The notes beneath the pieces were generated by a model. That model saw only the letters and a program-made list of their open reading frames with translations, was not told the DNA's origin and searched no databases. Shown one piece after another: positions 45,382-56,011 of a stretch of DNA of 64,000 nt. Source of the DNA: Diadema setosum (taxonomy: Eukaryota > Echinodermata > Echinoidea > Diadematoida > Diadematidae); contig CM067067.1 of NCBI GenBank assembly GCA_033980235.1, positions 39,785,985-39,849,984 of the forward strand, given 5' to 3'. Position 1 is the first letter of the stretch; every line of letters begins with the position of its first letter. The translations under genes were made by a program, and so were the position numbers.

Positions 45382-45702
45382 TCACATCAGATCAAGTGCA
45401 ATTCTCTCCATAGGCGCACCCACCCTACTATGTTGCAGGGGCGCTCGGCGTTGCTTCGTAGGGGATTTCCTTCTTGCGCACAAATTGCACATTCTAATGA
45501 ACGAGCGTACATCAGCAGCCATACCGCTCCAGTAAAATCTACTCTTCAAATTTGCCAGCGTTTTCCTCTGCCCGAGGTGTGCACCCAACGGGCCGTAATG
45601 CACATCCCTAATAGCATCCATCCGGAGCTTCTCTGGCATAACAAGTTTCCTCTTGATGGTTCTCCCGTCGTCTGATTCCCATCGAAAGACATAATACTCC
45701 AT
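45382..45702 (-). pseudogene. Gypsy integrase zinc-binding N-terminus
   Basis: Encodes an HHCC-type module (HYGPLGAHLGQRKTLANL...MCNLCARRK). It overlaps the RNase H frame end in another frame (frameshift at about 45610-45700) and ends at a stop before the core. Confidence 0.8.
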
Positions 45703-46519
45703 CTTTAACTTCTAGCTGGCTCCACTGGGCCCAGTATGTTTTCACTGCTGCTGATTTTTGTGCAATCTCTCCCCACTCTGGCCTGGCCTGGTCCTTTTCT
45801 TTTAGTTCTATTATCCAGTGCATGGAATCATCAGCAAGCTGAGCTTCTCGCAAGTTGGCTGTGCTCATAGACGGTTGAGTAGCGATACCTCTGACACTTG
45901 ATCCTACCTGCTCCTGCAAGGGAGTTGCAAGTTGAGTGTTCAGGATTCCAATATCGTCTTCCTCTTCCTGTCTTCCACACTGCTTACATCTCATGCGAGA
46001 CAATCCATCCGCACTGGAGTGGTTCCTGCCTGGTCGGTGTTCGATGTGAATGTCATACTCGGTGATCTGTTCAATCCATCTAGCCAATTGCCCTTTTAGG
46101 TTACGAAAGTGAAGGAGCCATTTGAGAGAGGCATGGTCAGTCCGTACCTTCACCTTCCTGCCATACAGATACTGCCTGAATTGTTGCAGACCAGTTATGA
46201 GGGCCAGCAGCTCCTGTCTGGTTACGCAGTATTTCCGTTCAGCTTTATTGAGCTTCCCGCTGAAATACGCTATGACTTTTTCCTGCCCATCCTGTACTTG
46301 GGACAACACAGCTCCAAGCGCCTCTGAGCTAGCATCTGTATCTAGCACGAAGCCATCCTCTGGGGTGGGGAAAGTCAATATCGGCGCACTCTGCAGTCTT
46401 CGCTTCAAATCTTGAAACGAACTCTCACAAACTTCATTCCATTCGAACCTGGCTGACTTTGCTGTAAGTTTGTGCGGGGGGGGGGGGGGGGGGTGCCACT
46501 TCTGCAAATCCCTTAACAA
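45608..46519 (-). pseudogene. Gypsy RNase H domain
   Basis: The frame contains LDTDASSEALGAVL, the QELLALI helix and RTDHASLKWLL, hallmarks of Ty3/Gypsy RNase H. Its upstream end is a run of about 18 C (plus-strand G at 46477-46494) that shifts the frame relative to the RT. Confidence 0.85.
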
Positions 46520-47650
46520 AACGTCGATAGTACGAAGCCAGTCCTATGAAACTCCTAACTTCCTTTCTGCACTGTGGTCGAGGCCAGTTAACTATGGCTT
46601 GCACCTTTGCAGGGTCTGTTGACACTCCATCGGCTGATACCACGTGACCTAAGTACGTCACTGACTTGCAGAACAAATGACACTTGCTGGGCTTTAGTTT
46701 CAAATGGGCCTTGAGAATGTCACATTCAGACGTTGAATTTCCTCTTCTACAGTTCGGCCATACACAATGACATCATCCAAGTAGATTAGAAGTATCTCCC
46801 ACTGGAGTCCTTTCATCACTTTCTCCATGAGGCGCTCGAACGTAGCTGGAGCACTGGTGAGGCCAAACGGCATCACTTTCCATTTATACAGTCCATTTCG
46901 TACAATGAATGATGTCTTGTCTTGTGCATCGGGGTCTAGCGCTACATGCCAGTACCCTGAAGAGAGGTCAAGTGTAGAGAACCACTTGGCAGAGTCTAAT
47001 GCATCCAAGGTTTCGTCTATTCGGGGTATAGGATAGGCGTCTTTGATCGTCACCTCGTTCAAATCGCGGTAGTCGACACACAACCTTTTTGAACCATCCT
47101 TCTTCTTTACTAGCACGATGTTCGCTGCCCAAGGACTCTCTGATGGCTCAATCACTCCACAGTCTAACAGGTCTTGCACTTGCCTTTCTATTTCCTGCTG
47201 GTTGCACAGCGGGAACATCCATGTTTTCTGTTTCACTGGCTTTGCGTCCCCCGTTTTGATACTGTGCTGCACAATGTCCGTGCGACCGATGTCCTGACTG
47301 TTCTTTGAGAACACGTCTGCATTCTCCACAAGACACATTTTCACTAGGTATTGCTGATGGTATTATGGATCTAGATTTTCGATGCTTCGCTCATAGAGGT
47401 CCTGTACATGGGGAGGAAGTTCATCAGAGTCACAGCCTTGGGTTTGCATATGTTCCACATCCGCAGATGTTATCATTCCAACTGTAAGTCCTTCTTGGAC
47501 TTCACACGTTGAGTCCCCAGGATTGAAAACTCTTACCGGAATGACATCTTTCCTTGCATCCACCAGGGTCCTGCCAATTATCACTCCCTTCGATGCGACT
47601 TCTCCACCATTCTCTAATGGTTCAATAACAGCCGTTCCTGCCATACTCAA
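46434..47650 (-). pseudogene. Gypsy reverse transcriptase (broken into three frames)
   Basis: 47650-47363 encodes the linker upstream of RT and ends at a stop. 47344-46700 encodes the RT palm and fingers with CVDYRDLNEVT, LDLSSGYWHV, MPFGLTSAPATF and the YLDD active site. 46703-46434 continues with the thumb/connection (YLGHVVSADG, SFIGLASYYRRF). Frames change near 46700 and 47350. Confidence 0.9.
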
Positions 47651-47685
47651 ACCCTTATCAACAAGGAAAAGTAGAAATTACGCGA

Positions 47686-48474
47686 TGCGTAATATATGTC
47701 CCCGCCGGAAGTAGCATTTTGTAACAAAATGTGCAATATAGGTAAAAAATCAAGGTAAAAGGTCAAAGAAGTCAAAGGTCAAAATTCTGTGTAGAAGTTT
47801 TGAAGCCCTCACCTAGTGCCATCACATAAAGCAAATGGAATCGAAATTGGGTTAGAAATGGCGAAGGAGCAGCATTTTGTAGCCAATGTACAATGTAGGT
47901 CAAAAATCCAGGTCAAAGGTCATAGAAGACAAAGGTCAAAATTCTGTGTAGAAGTTTTGAAGCCCTCACCTAGTGCAATCACATAAAGCAAACGGAATCG
48001 AAATCGGGTTAGAAATGGCGAAGGAGTAGCATTATGTAGCAAAATGTACAATATAGGTCAAAAATCAAGGTCAAAGGTCAAAGAAGTCAAAGCTCAAAAT
48101 TCTGTGTAGAAGTTTTGAAGCCCTCACCTAGTGCCATCACATAAAGCAAACGGAATCGAAATCGGGTTTGAAATGGCGAAGGAGTAGCATTTTGTAGCAA
48201 AATGTACAATATAGGTCAAAGGTCAAGGTCAAAGGTAACAACTGAAATTCTGTGTAGAAGTTTTAAAGCTCCCATGTAGTGCTATCATAAAAAGCAAACA
48301 GAATCAAAATTGGCTCATAAATGACAGAGAAGTAGCAAATTGAACATTTTGATCACACACGGACGCACACACGGACGGACGCACGGACGGACGCACGGAC
48401 GGACGCACAGACACACACACGTACGGAGCCCGTTTCATAGTCCCCTGCTCGAACTCGTTCGGCGGGGACAAATT
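47686..48474. mobile_element. TIR-bounded minisatellite element inside Gypsy pol
   Basis: Ends TGTCCCCGCCG / CGGCGGGGACA are inverted repeats, with AAATTA on both outer sides (about 47676 and 48470) as a possible target duplication. The interior holds four-plus copies of a unit of about 150 bp containing AAGTTTTGAAGCCCTCACC, then a (GGACGCAC)n-like run at 48358-48410. It separates protease from RT and is not part of the Gypsy coding sequence. Confidence 0.7.
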
Positions 48475-48605
48475 ATCCGTCCAGGGACAATGGCCTCATG
48501 TCCTGCAGGGATGGTCGTGGTGCTTGCCACTTTGACTCGTGCAACAAAGGTTTTGCCTCTCTGCGTGGTGCATTGTATCTATTCACCGTGTATTTGAAGG
48601 ATGCC

Positions 48606-48953
48606 TCAATTGAAGTCCAAGATACCTTGAGATTGAAGGAGGCAATCCATCCCCAGGATTCCTTCGCACTTAATGTCTGCAAATAACACTTTGACTGATT
48701 GGATCGTTGTTCCGATTCTGATATCTACCCATGCAGAACCCAAAACATGTAGGGCACTCCCATCCACTTGCTGGATTCTTCCCGTGAATGGAAAAAGCTC
48801 TGGCTGGCATTTCTTGTCCATTTGATGGTAAATGCAGTCACTTATGATAGTGTCTGTAGAACCGGTATCAATCAAGAACCTGCATTTTGTTGACCTTATT
48901 GTTCCGCTGACATACAATCCCTGCTTTGCACCAGACACTATGTTTGGGATCAT
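48606..48953 (-). pseudogene. Gypsy aspartic protease
   Basis: Frame with the RFLIDTGSTDTII active-site motif (DTGS) and a downstream GILGMD motif typical of retropepsins. It follows gag after a stop and is cut off downstream by the minisatellite element. Confidence 0.85.
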
Positions 48954-48970
48954 GTTACTTGGATCTTTGT

Positions 48971-49642
48971 TTATTGGCTGTTTTCCTTTGTTGGGTTTGT
49001 TTTCTGCTGGCCCTGTGGGTTTTCTAGCCTGCCATCGGGTCTCCCGGCGGGCTGTTCTCCGTTTCCCTGTGTCTTGTCTTTTCTTTTCTTATGAGGACAG
49101 TAGCGAATGAGATGCCCTATCTCTCCACACTTAAAGCATCTCCTCCCTTCTCTCCACTGGAGGTTTTCCGAATCTCCGTTAGTTGAAGGGGAGGGTGGCT
49201 GATTGGTTCCTGCCCTCTTCTGTGGGGCGTTCAAGTTCACATTGGCAAACAATCCCATTATTTGATCTTGCATGCGATTCATTCGCTGCATCATCATCTC
49301 CTCCAATTGCTGAAGGCGTACATCTTCCTCATTTCCCAGGCCTCGGGTATATCTTCCAGACCTGAGACGCTCGTTCCTCCTTTGCATTTCAATCCTTTCA
49401 AAATTTTCTGTTTCAAGCGCTGCTTGGATGGCTTCATCTAGATTAGATGGTCGCGCTCTGTGGGTTCCTTCGCGAATTGTTTGACTCTCCACCGCGTCAA
49501 TATAGTGGTTTCTCTCCAACCTTTCTCGTGAGTTTGCTGGAAGTTCTGGGTATGCTTTTATGGCAAGTTCATGTATTGCTTGTCCCAGTTCTTGCAAGGT
49601 TTCTCTTGCGCCTTGCCTTCGATGTCTTAGTTCGGCTAAGAA
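48971..49642 (-). pseudogene. Gypsy gag, 3' part
   Basis: Encodes the C-terminal half of gag, with a CCHC zinc knuckle (CFKCGEIGHLIRYC) and a basic, Gln/Pro-rich tail. The 5' half lies beyond the LINE insertion at 51686-52438. Confidence 0.85.
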
Positions 49643-51684
49643 ATTGAACGAGATGGTGTCCGATACTATGGGAAAAAAGCCCTGGCTGAAAACTTCAACG
49701 ATTACTTCGCGGAAATTGGAAAAACACTTCAGAATAGTATAACTAAGAACGGCGTTGATTATGTTGATCTTGACAACGACCTGTCCGATCATTGTAATGA
49801 GTCATGTTTATCATCATTTAAAGACATAGAAGAGCATGAAACTCTTGAAGTAATTATGAAGATGTCAGGGAAAAAAGCTTGTGGAAACGATGATATCCCA
49901 ATGTCGCTCATCAAACCGGTTGCTCATTTAATTGTTAAACCTCTTACACATCCACTGAATATGTCAATTAAACAAGCCTCTGTTCCAGATGAACTGAAAG
50001 TTTCTAAAATTACACCTGTCTTTAAAGGTGGGAATAAAATGGTGATTGGAAATTATAGACCAATCAGTATTTTATCTGTTTTTGCCAAGATTTTTGAAAA
50101 GATAATATTTACTCAACTATATGATTATTTGACCAGTCATCATCTTCTCTGCGACCAACAGTCTGGTTTTCGCCCTAATAATTCGACTCCCACTGCACTG
50201 TTAAAAGTAACAGAGGAATGGCTAAACAAGCTCGATAGAGGTAATCTAGTTGGGGTAGTAATATTGGACCTGAAAAAGGCTTTCGACACTGTTGACCACA
50301 AGGTATTGTTATCCAAACTGAAAAGACTGGGTGTCACCGGTAATGCACTGAAATGGGTACAACACTTTTTGTTCAATCGCGTTCAGTATACTGTTGTGAA
50401 TGGTGTAAAATCCCCCATGAGAGTTATTGAGTGTGGCGTTCCACAAGGGAGCGCCTTAGGTCCTCTGTTGTTTGTTATATATGTCAACGACCTGGCGGAA
50501 TGCCTTAATGAATGTAAGGTGTCTCTGTATGCTGACGACACCTGTATATACACTGCACATAAGAATGCTGAATCTGTGGCCGATACTCTCAACAAGGATT
50601 TGGAAGCAGTAAATCACTGGCTTAAAGAGAATAATCTTGTACTTAATGTAAATAAATGTGAATGTTTATTGCTTGGTACCAAAAAACGACTAAAAAGTGT
50701 AAAGCATTTTAACGTGCATATTGAATCATGTGAAATTAAACGAGTAACACATATTACATATCTTGGCGTTATTATTGATGAACATATAAATTGGGAACAG
50801 CATATTGGAAAAATATCAAAGGAAATAATAAGTAGAATATATTTATTGAAACTGATACGACCTTATATAACACAACAGACAGCATTGATATATTATAAGA
50901 GTATTGTACAAGGAAGATTTGACTACTGTGATGTAGTGTGGTCAAATTGCAGTACAATGATGATTTACAAATTGCAAAGATTACAAAATCGGGCACTGCG
51001 TACCGTTCTGAAGGTTAATTGGAGGTTTTCAACATAATTGATATATGATCAGTTAAGTATTTCTACTATTAAAATAAGACAGAAATATAGAATGTTACAT
51101 GCAATGTATAAAATTGCTCATGGGGTTTACCCCCAAGTCTGTGTAAGTTGTTTTCATTTAAATATACACATTATTTTTTCAGATTTAATATGTTAAAATT
51201 TGAGTTATGTAGATTTTCAACTAATTTCAATCGTAGGAGTTTACAGTACAGGGGATGTAAAGTGTGGAATGATCTCCCAGATAATATCAAGATTACGAGT
51301 TTTAATAATTTCAGGTCTTATTTGAAACAGCAGCAGTTCTAGTTTGATATCCACTGCGTTATATATCATATTACATCATATCAATTATCATAACGTTTCC
51401 TATTATGTTACGCGATGAGTACTATTGACATTTGTTTTATATCAATCTCTTGTCAATGTCTGTATTTTTTTTATTCATATGCTGTTATATGAAGATATAC
51501 TTTTCCTTTTCTTCGTGATTTTTTTCTCTTTTTTCTTATTTCAATCATCGCTATATATTACGCTGTTACTGAATCTATGTTTCGTTCTGTTATATTGTAT
51601 ACATGCACGGACTTGCAGAATAACAGCCGATGGCTGAGCAAGTTTCCTTTTTATTACCGTGTTGAAATAAAATGAAAATGAAAT
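49643..51684 (+). mobile_element. 5'-truncated CR1/L2-type LINE inserted in Gypsy gag
   Basis: The reverse transcriptase frame is open from 49643 to 51037 (ATG at 49856). It contains YRPISILSVFAKIFEKI, SGFRPNNST, LDLKKAFDTVDH, GVPQGSALGPLLF and the YADD active site. A frameshift near 51037 precedes the C-terminal motif GCKVWNDLPDNIK (51148-51342). A T-rich 3' UTR follows, with a tail of ATGAAA-like repeats ending at 51684. The endonuclease domain is absent. Gypsy gag resumes directly on both sides, so the ends are well defined. Confidence 0.88.
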
Positions 51685-51685
51685 G

Positions 51686-52438
51686 AAGTTCTCGGCTTGC
51701 TGACTTGTGCCAAATCTGCGACCCAGTAATCGCAGCAGCTCATGGTATGAACATCTCACTCTACTGTCCACACCACTAACACGTTGGAGAGCCTCGTCCT
51801 GCAAACTTGCCATCAAGAATGAGGCTGCCTCGAAGTCATTCCATCCATTCACTTCCTTGCACGCTTCGAAGTGATGTTGGTAATCCATCCATGCCGCTTT
51901 TCCATTGTACCTATCTGGTACCAAGAGAGGTCGCTGTGGTTTAACATGTCCTGGCATGCCATGTGGAGCATGTGACATCATGGCCGACATTGGGTGCGGA
52001 TTGAATTTTGGTAGCATTGATTTGTTCAGGTCCAATTGCGCTACATGCAAATCTTGGGGAGTCGATGAAATAAGGAACAACTGCTGTTGCTGTGGTGCAA
52101 AAGTAACACTCCTACCCATTGGAACTGTCGACGCATTTGAATAAAGTCCAACAGTTTCTCTTTGAGCATTGGGAGTACCAGGTACATTGAATCTAACCTC
52201 AGAGTCCGTGTCATGACACTGAACCTGTGTCAACGTGTCAGGCCTTCGTGGACTTCCCACGGTTCCTCCTGAACACTCTGGGGGTCATTTCAGTACCACC
52301 TTTCCTTCCCAACTCCTCCTGAGCTTGCACTTTCTGCCACTCCAGCAGTTCTTTTTCAAGTTGACACTGACTGATCTTTTCTTTTAGTTCAGCCAATTCC
52401 CTCTCAAGCTCCTCCACATGCCCTGTTTTCTTGTCCAT
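51686..52438 (-). pseudogene. Gypsy gag, 5' part
   Basis: The N-terminus (52438-52238) is a predicted coiled coil rich in Glu/Leu/Lys. A frameshift near 52250 leads to the capsid-like region (PLLVPDRYNGKAAWMDYQHH, then LGRRFGTSQQAENF), which breaks off at the LINE 3' end. Confidence 0.82.
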
Positions 52439-52440
52439 GT

Positions 52441-53365
52441 TTGTTTCAAATCATATGAACTTTACAACATGAGTAACTTTGGAACACATCAGACAAGTAG
52501 ATTGTTGGCTATCACACAGTGTCCACTTTTACCGACTTACATTGATAAACACATTTTGGCATCCACCCAATAATCAAAACATAAATCAACACTTCCAAAT
52601 TCATTGGTGTCCATTAGGGGATTTAGCGCACCACACTTTGCACACTACTCACTAGATAACAAGCTGTCAATAATTTGATCCTGTAAACCAAAATTGAAAA
52701 TCAAGCTTGCACAATGAGCAAATCGAGCTCATAATTCCAGCTCCCTATTTCAGCTCGCAAATCAAGCTGACAAACTGAGCTCGCAAATTGAGCTCGCAAG
52801 TCGAACTCCTTGATCAAGCTCACAAATCGAATTCACAAATCGAGCTCACAAATTGAGCTTGTCAAAACGAGCAGACAAATTGAGCTTGCATATTGAGCTT
52901 TGTCATCCAGCTCAAATTTTGAGCTATGGGATCCTGCTCACAATTTGAGCTGCAAAATGAGCACGCAATTTGACCTGCGAAATGAGCTCACAATTTGAGC
53001 TGCGAAATAAGCTCACAATTTGAGCTGCAAAATGAGCTCACGATTTGAGCTGCAAAATGAGCTTACCATTTGAGCTAATCACTCCAGCTCACAAATTGAG
53101 CTGCCAAGTGAGCTCATAAATTATCACTCTTGCACTTTGAGCTATTCAAATGAGTTAGCTCACAAACTGAGCTCTGACGTTGGGGTAGCTCACTCTACAC
53201 ATCGCTTGTGATATTGCATCAATTAGAGCCGTCTATAGGCATCTTTCAGAGCACTTTGCTTCACTTCTGAGCACTTCCAATTCCATATCATATCCTTGTC
53301 GCAATGAGCTGAGGTACATTTCAAGCATATCAGTAATGTATAAAGATCGCACCGCTGCCACCATT
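52441..53365 (-). repeat. Gypsy 5' leader with GAGCTC-type palindromic repeats
   Basis: Between the 5' LTR and gag. 52720-53180 contains about 25 copies of AGCTCACAATTTGAGCT-like units of roughly 18-25 bp, with GAGCTC or GAGCTT cores in both orientations, so adjacent units are self-complementary. No coding frame. The PBS-like sequence lies at its LTR end. Confidence 0.8.
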
Positions 53366-54374
53366 TGTAGCGAATTTTGGCCTTACGGGGTTGATTGTAG
53401 GCTCGTTTTCACAAAAAATATATTGTGATCTTGCACATTACCATCACACCCTCACTCTGCATTCCTCACATCACTAACCATAAACACCCATCACAAACAT
53501 CGCACAGCAGACAATCAGCGACTGTGCTTACAACTACAAAGTTGACATCAAAGACTGAGTCATGAAGCAACATACCGTTACTGTGTGTTTATTAAAGGGA
53601 TAGTATAGTATTGGTGGAGATGAGAATTGGGCTTTAAACTTTTTGCGAGATACCAACAAAACACCTAAAATGTAGTACAGAACATACCATTTTAAGAGGA
53701 ATTCAAAGTTTATTTGATGAAAATCGGGTTTGGAATTACTGCAGCATCCAAAAACAAAGTAAAACAAAGCAATCGTAATAAAGTGTGGGTCCCACACTTT
53801 CTTAGAATCACTCTTTTTTGGTTATCTCAGCCATTTCAAAATCAATTTTCATCAAATAAACGTTGAATTCCTCATAGAATTACATACTCTTTCATATTTC
53901 ATGAGAGGTTTCTCATTATCTCACCAAAAAATGTTAGAAACCTGAAATTAGGTCTCAACCAGAACTATACGATCCCTTTAAGCAGAGCCTGTGGAGTCGT
54001 CCTCCGAGAAGGCGGTATTACAAGCAAAGATACAAGCAATGTGTGCGATAGCAAGCCAAGCCACCAGAAAGTTTAGAAAACATATCTCCCAAACAGCTCT
54101 ATCTACACCCCAGGGCAGAGCCCTTCTCCCTACAGCTCGATGGCTATCTACTTTCACTATCTACTACTCTAACTCTCCAACTATCTATCTCCCTCTTCCC
54201 TCTCCGAGCAGGGTCCTTTTATACCTTTTATACATGTACTTAGACCTTTGTACCCGCTGCGTGTGTCCCTTGACATCGTCTATACCCCGTACACACTTTC
54301 GTGTGCACGCATACTGCACACTCTGGGTTGGTCCATTATCATAGGAGGGGTGTCTCTATACCAATTTTGTCACA
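53366..54374 (-). repeat. Gypsy 5' LTR (1009 bp including a MITE)
   Basis: Matches the 3' LTR except for a MITE insertion of 382 bp plus a TTAA duplication, loss of 221 bp between TCGTCCTCC repeats, and small indels (9 bp near its outer part, 6 bp CATGTA). Confidence 0.9.
53592..53981. mobile_element. TTAA MITE inside Gypsy 5' LTR
   Basis: Inverted ends AGGGATAGTATAGT / ACTATACGATCCCT, flanked by TTAA on both sides. The 3' LTR has a single TTAA at the same place (TTTATTAAGCAGAGCC), so the empty site is directly visible. A partial copy of the same family lies at about 61330-61443. Confidence 0.9.
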
Positions 54375-54830
54375 GTATTACATTTAGGGTCGATATTACA
54401 TTTAGGGCTGAAATGTATTACATTTAGGGTTGTTATTACATTTAGGGTTAAGGTGTATTCCATTTAGGGTCGATATTATATTTAGGGTTAAGATGTATTA
54501 CATTTAGGGTTAAAAAGTATTATATTTAGAGTCGATATTACATTTAGGGTTGACATGTAAGTTCAAGTTCAAGTTCAAGTTCATATTTCATAATGTAATG
54601 TATTACATTTAGGGTCGTTATTACATTTAGGGTTGACATGTATTACATTTAGGGTTGTTTCCGGTTATGACATTTAGGGTTACAATGTAGTACATTTAGG
54701 GTTGACTCGATCATTACATTTAGCGTTAAAATGTATTACATTTAGGGTTGTTATTACATTTAGGGTCAAGGTGTATTACGTTTAGGGTCGATATTACATT
54801 TAGCGTTGATATTACATTAGGGGTGATACA

Positions 54831-55502
54831 CACCTCCCTGATCACATATTGTATACTGTGGCTATTCAAGATAATTTTATGGGTTTTTAACCATTTACAT
54901 CACAGCAACATGATCATCAACAAATATGTATTTCATGCATTTCATAATCTAGACGGTTTCTTGTCGGACCAATGATAAGAGCTTATGTCATAATATAATC
55001 ATAATAAAAGCTAATATCAAAATTAATCTCGTAACCGATTAGCGGTTACAACCTTAAACTGGACAGCTAGGCAATAATCATAAGATGTGTGAAAATGAAT
55101 GCCAGTTATGTGTTAATGTGTTTGTGTGAACAGTGGCTCAGACACTACAGGCCTATCGAACCAGGGAGGTTCTCTCTTCCGCCTCCCTGATTGAACCATA
55201 CTGAATGTGGTTGGAGGTGTGGTGAGGGCGTTGACGTCATGTCTCTACGAAGGTTAACTAACGGACGTATGCCGACTCTACATGTGAACATATTATTACA
55301 TACATGTAAATTCATGATCATGTGACATGGTTCGTATATTTTGCTAAATGTATTGATATTGTATGTTGGTGTCAGAAATGATATTTTCGTTTTCCTTCAG
55401 TCAGTAGAGCAAAATCTACTACACACCAAATATAATTTGCTTAATGATTGCCAAAGTTTGCGAAAATGATCATTCTTACAAGTTGATACGTTTTAAGTAT
55501 GA
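54831..55502. other. Non-coding stretch
   Basis: Unremarkable AT-rich sequence with a short palindrome around GGGAGG...CCTCCC at about 55168-55190. I see no gene. Confidence 0.5.
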
Positions 55503-55525
55503 TATATATATGTATATATCTATAT

Positions 55526-55580
<55 letters not shown>
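55503..55580. repeat. (AT)n microsatellite
   Basis: Long AT run directly abutting the palindrome that follows. Confidence 0.9.
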
Positions 55581-55585
<5 letters not shown>

Positions 55586-55837
55586 TAACAAAGCTGCAAC
55601 AAAGTTCATGCTGTATTCACCAACGGTTTATTTCTTCACACAAATTTTCGAGCGTCTCGCCGCCCTTTCTCAAGTGTTGATACTTTCAACACATAATAAA
55701 ATATGTGTTATTATGATACTTTCTCAAGTGTTGAGTATCAACACTTGAGAAAGGGCGGCGAGACGCTCGAAAATTTGTGTGAAGAAATAAACCGTTGGTG
55801 AATACAGCATGAACTTTGTTGCAGCTTTGTTACTTAT
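55581..55837. mobile_element. Palindromic element with perfect 103-bp arms
   Basis: Arms 55581-55683 and 55735-55837 are exact reverse complements. The 51-nt centre holds a smaller hairpin (AACACATAA...) and an extra copy of TTTCTCAAGTGTTGA. AT repeats flank it on both sides, suggesting insertion into a TA-rich target. Confidence 0.88.
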
Positions 55838-55872
55838 CTTTTTATCTTGCCAACACGTGGACTACCTTATCA

Positions 55873-55876
<4 letters not shown>

Positions 55877-55909
<33 letters not shown>

Positions 55910-55916
55910 CATATAC

Positions 55917-55947
<31 letters not shown>

Positions 55948-55958
55948 CATATACATAT

Positions 55959-55992
<34 letters not shown>

Positions 55993-56011
55993 ATATATAT
56001 ATATTTATATG
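55877..56011. repeat. (AT)n microsatellite
   Basis: AT run with periodic TTATATATACATATAC variants. The open frames here are low-complexity artefacts. Confidence 0.9.

Larger units (their letters stand above)
41042..54374 (-). mobile_element. Ty3/Gypsy LTR retrotransposon, degenerate (13.3 kb with nested insertions)
   Basis: Read on the minus strand: 5' LTR 54374-53366, PBS-like TGGTGGCAGCGGTGCGA two bases inside, repeat-rich leader, gag, protease, RT, RNase H, integrase, an extra zinc-finger ORF, a long 3' non-coding part, a purine-rich GGTTGGGGGTAA and the 3' LTR 41890-41042. The LTR ends are TG...CA. The target duplication GTAT lies at 41038-41041 and 54375-54378. RT-RNaseH-integrase order places it in Ty3/Gypsy. 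Several frameshifts and stops plus a LINE, a MITE and a minisatellite element disrupt it. Confidence 0.92.
39204..54830. mobile_element. Foldback-type element with tandem-array arms, split by Gypsy
   Basis: The left arm is an array of CCCTAAATGTAAT-like units (39206-39775) followed by about 290 bp unique to the arms (39780-40075). The right arm is the inverse: 40555-40850, then arrays of ATTACATTTAGGGT at 40965-41041, resuming after the Gypsy insertion at 54375-54830. The outer ends TGTATCACC / GGTGATACA are inverted repeats. The centre is 40076-40554. Without Gypsy it is about 2.3 kb. The arrangement of inverted arms made of tandem repeats recalls Drosophila foldback (FB) elements. No transposase was seen. 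Confidence 0.75.
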
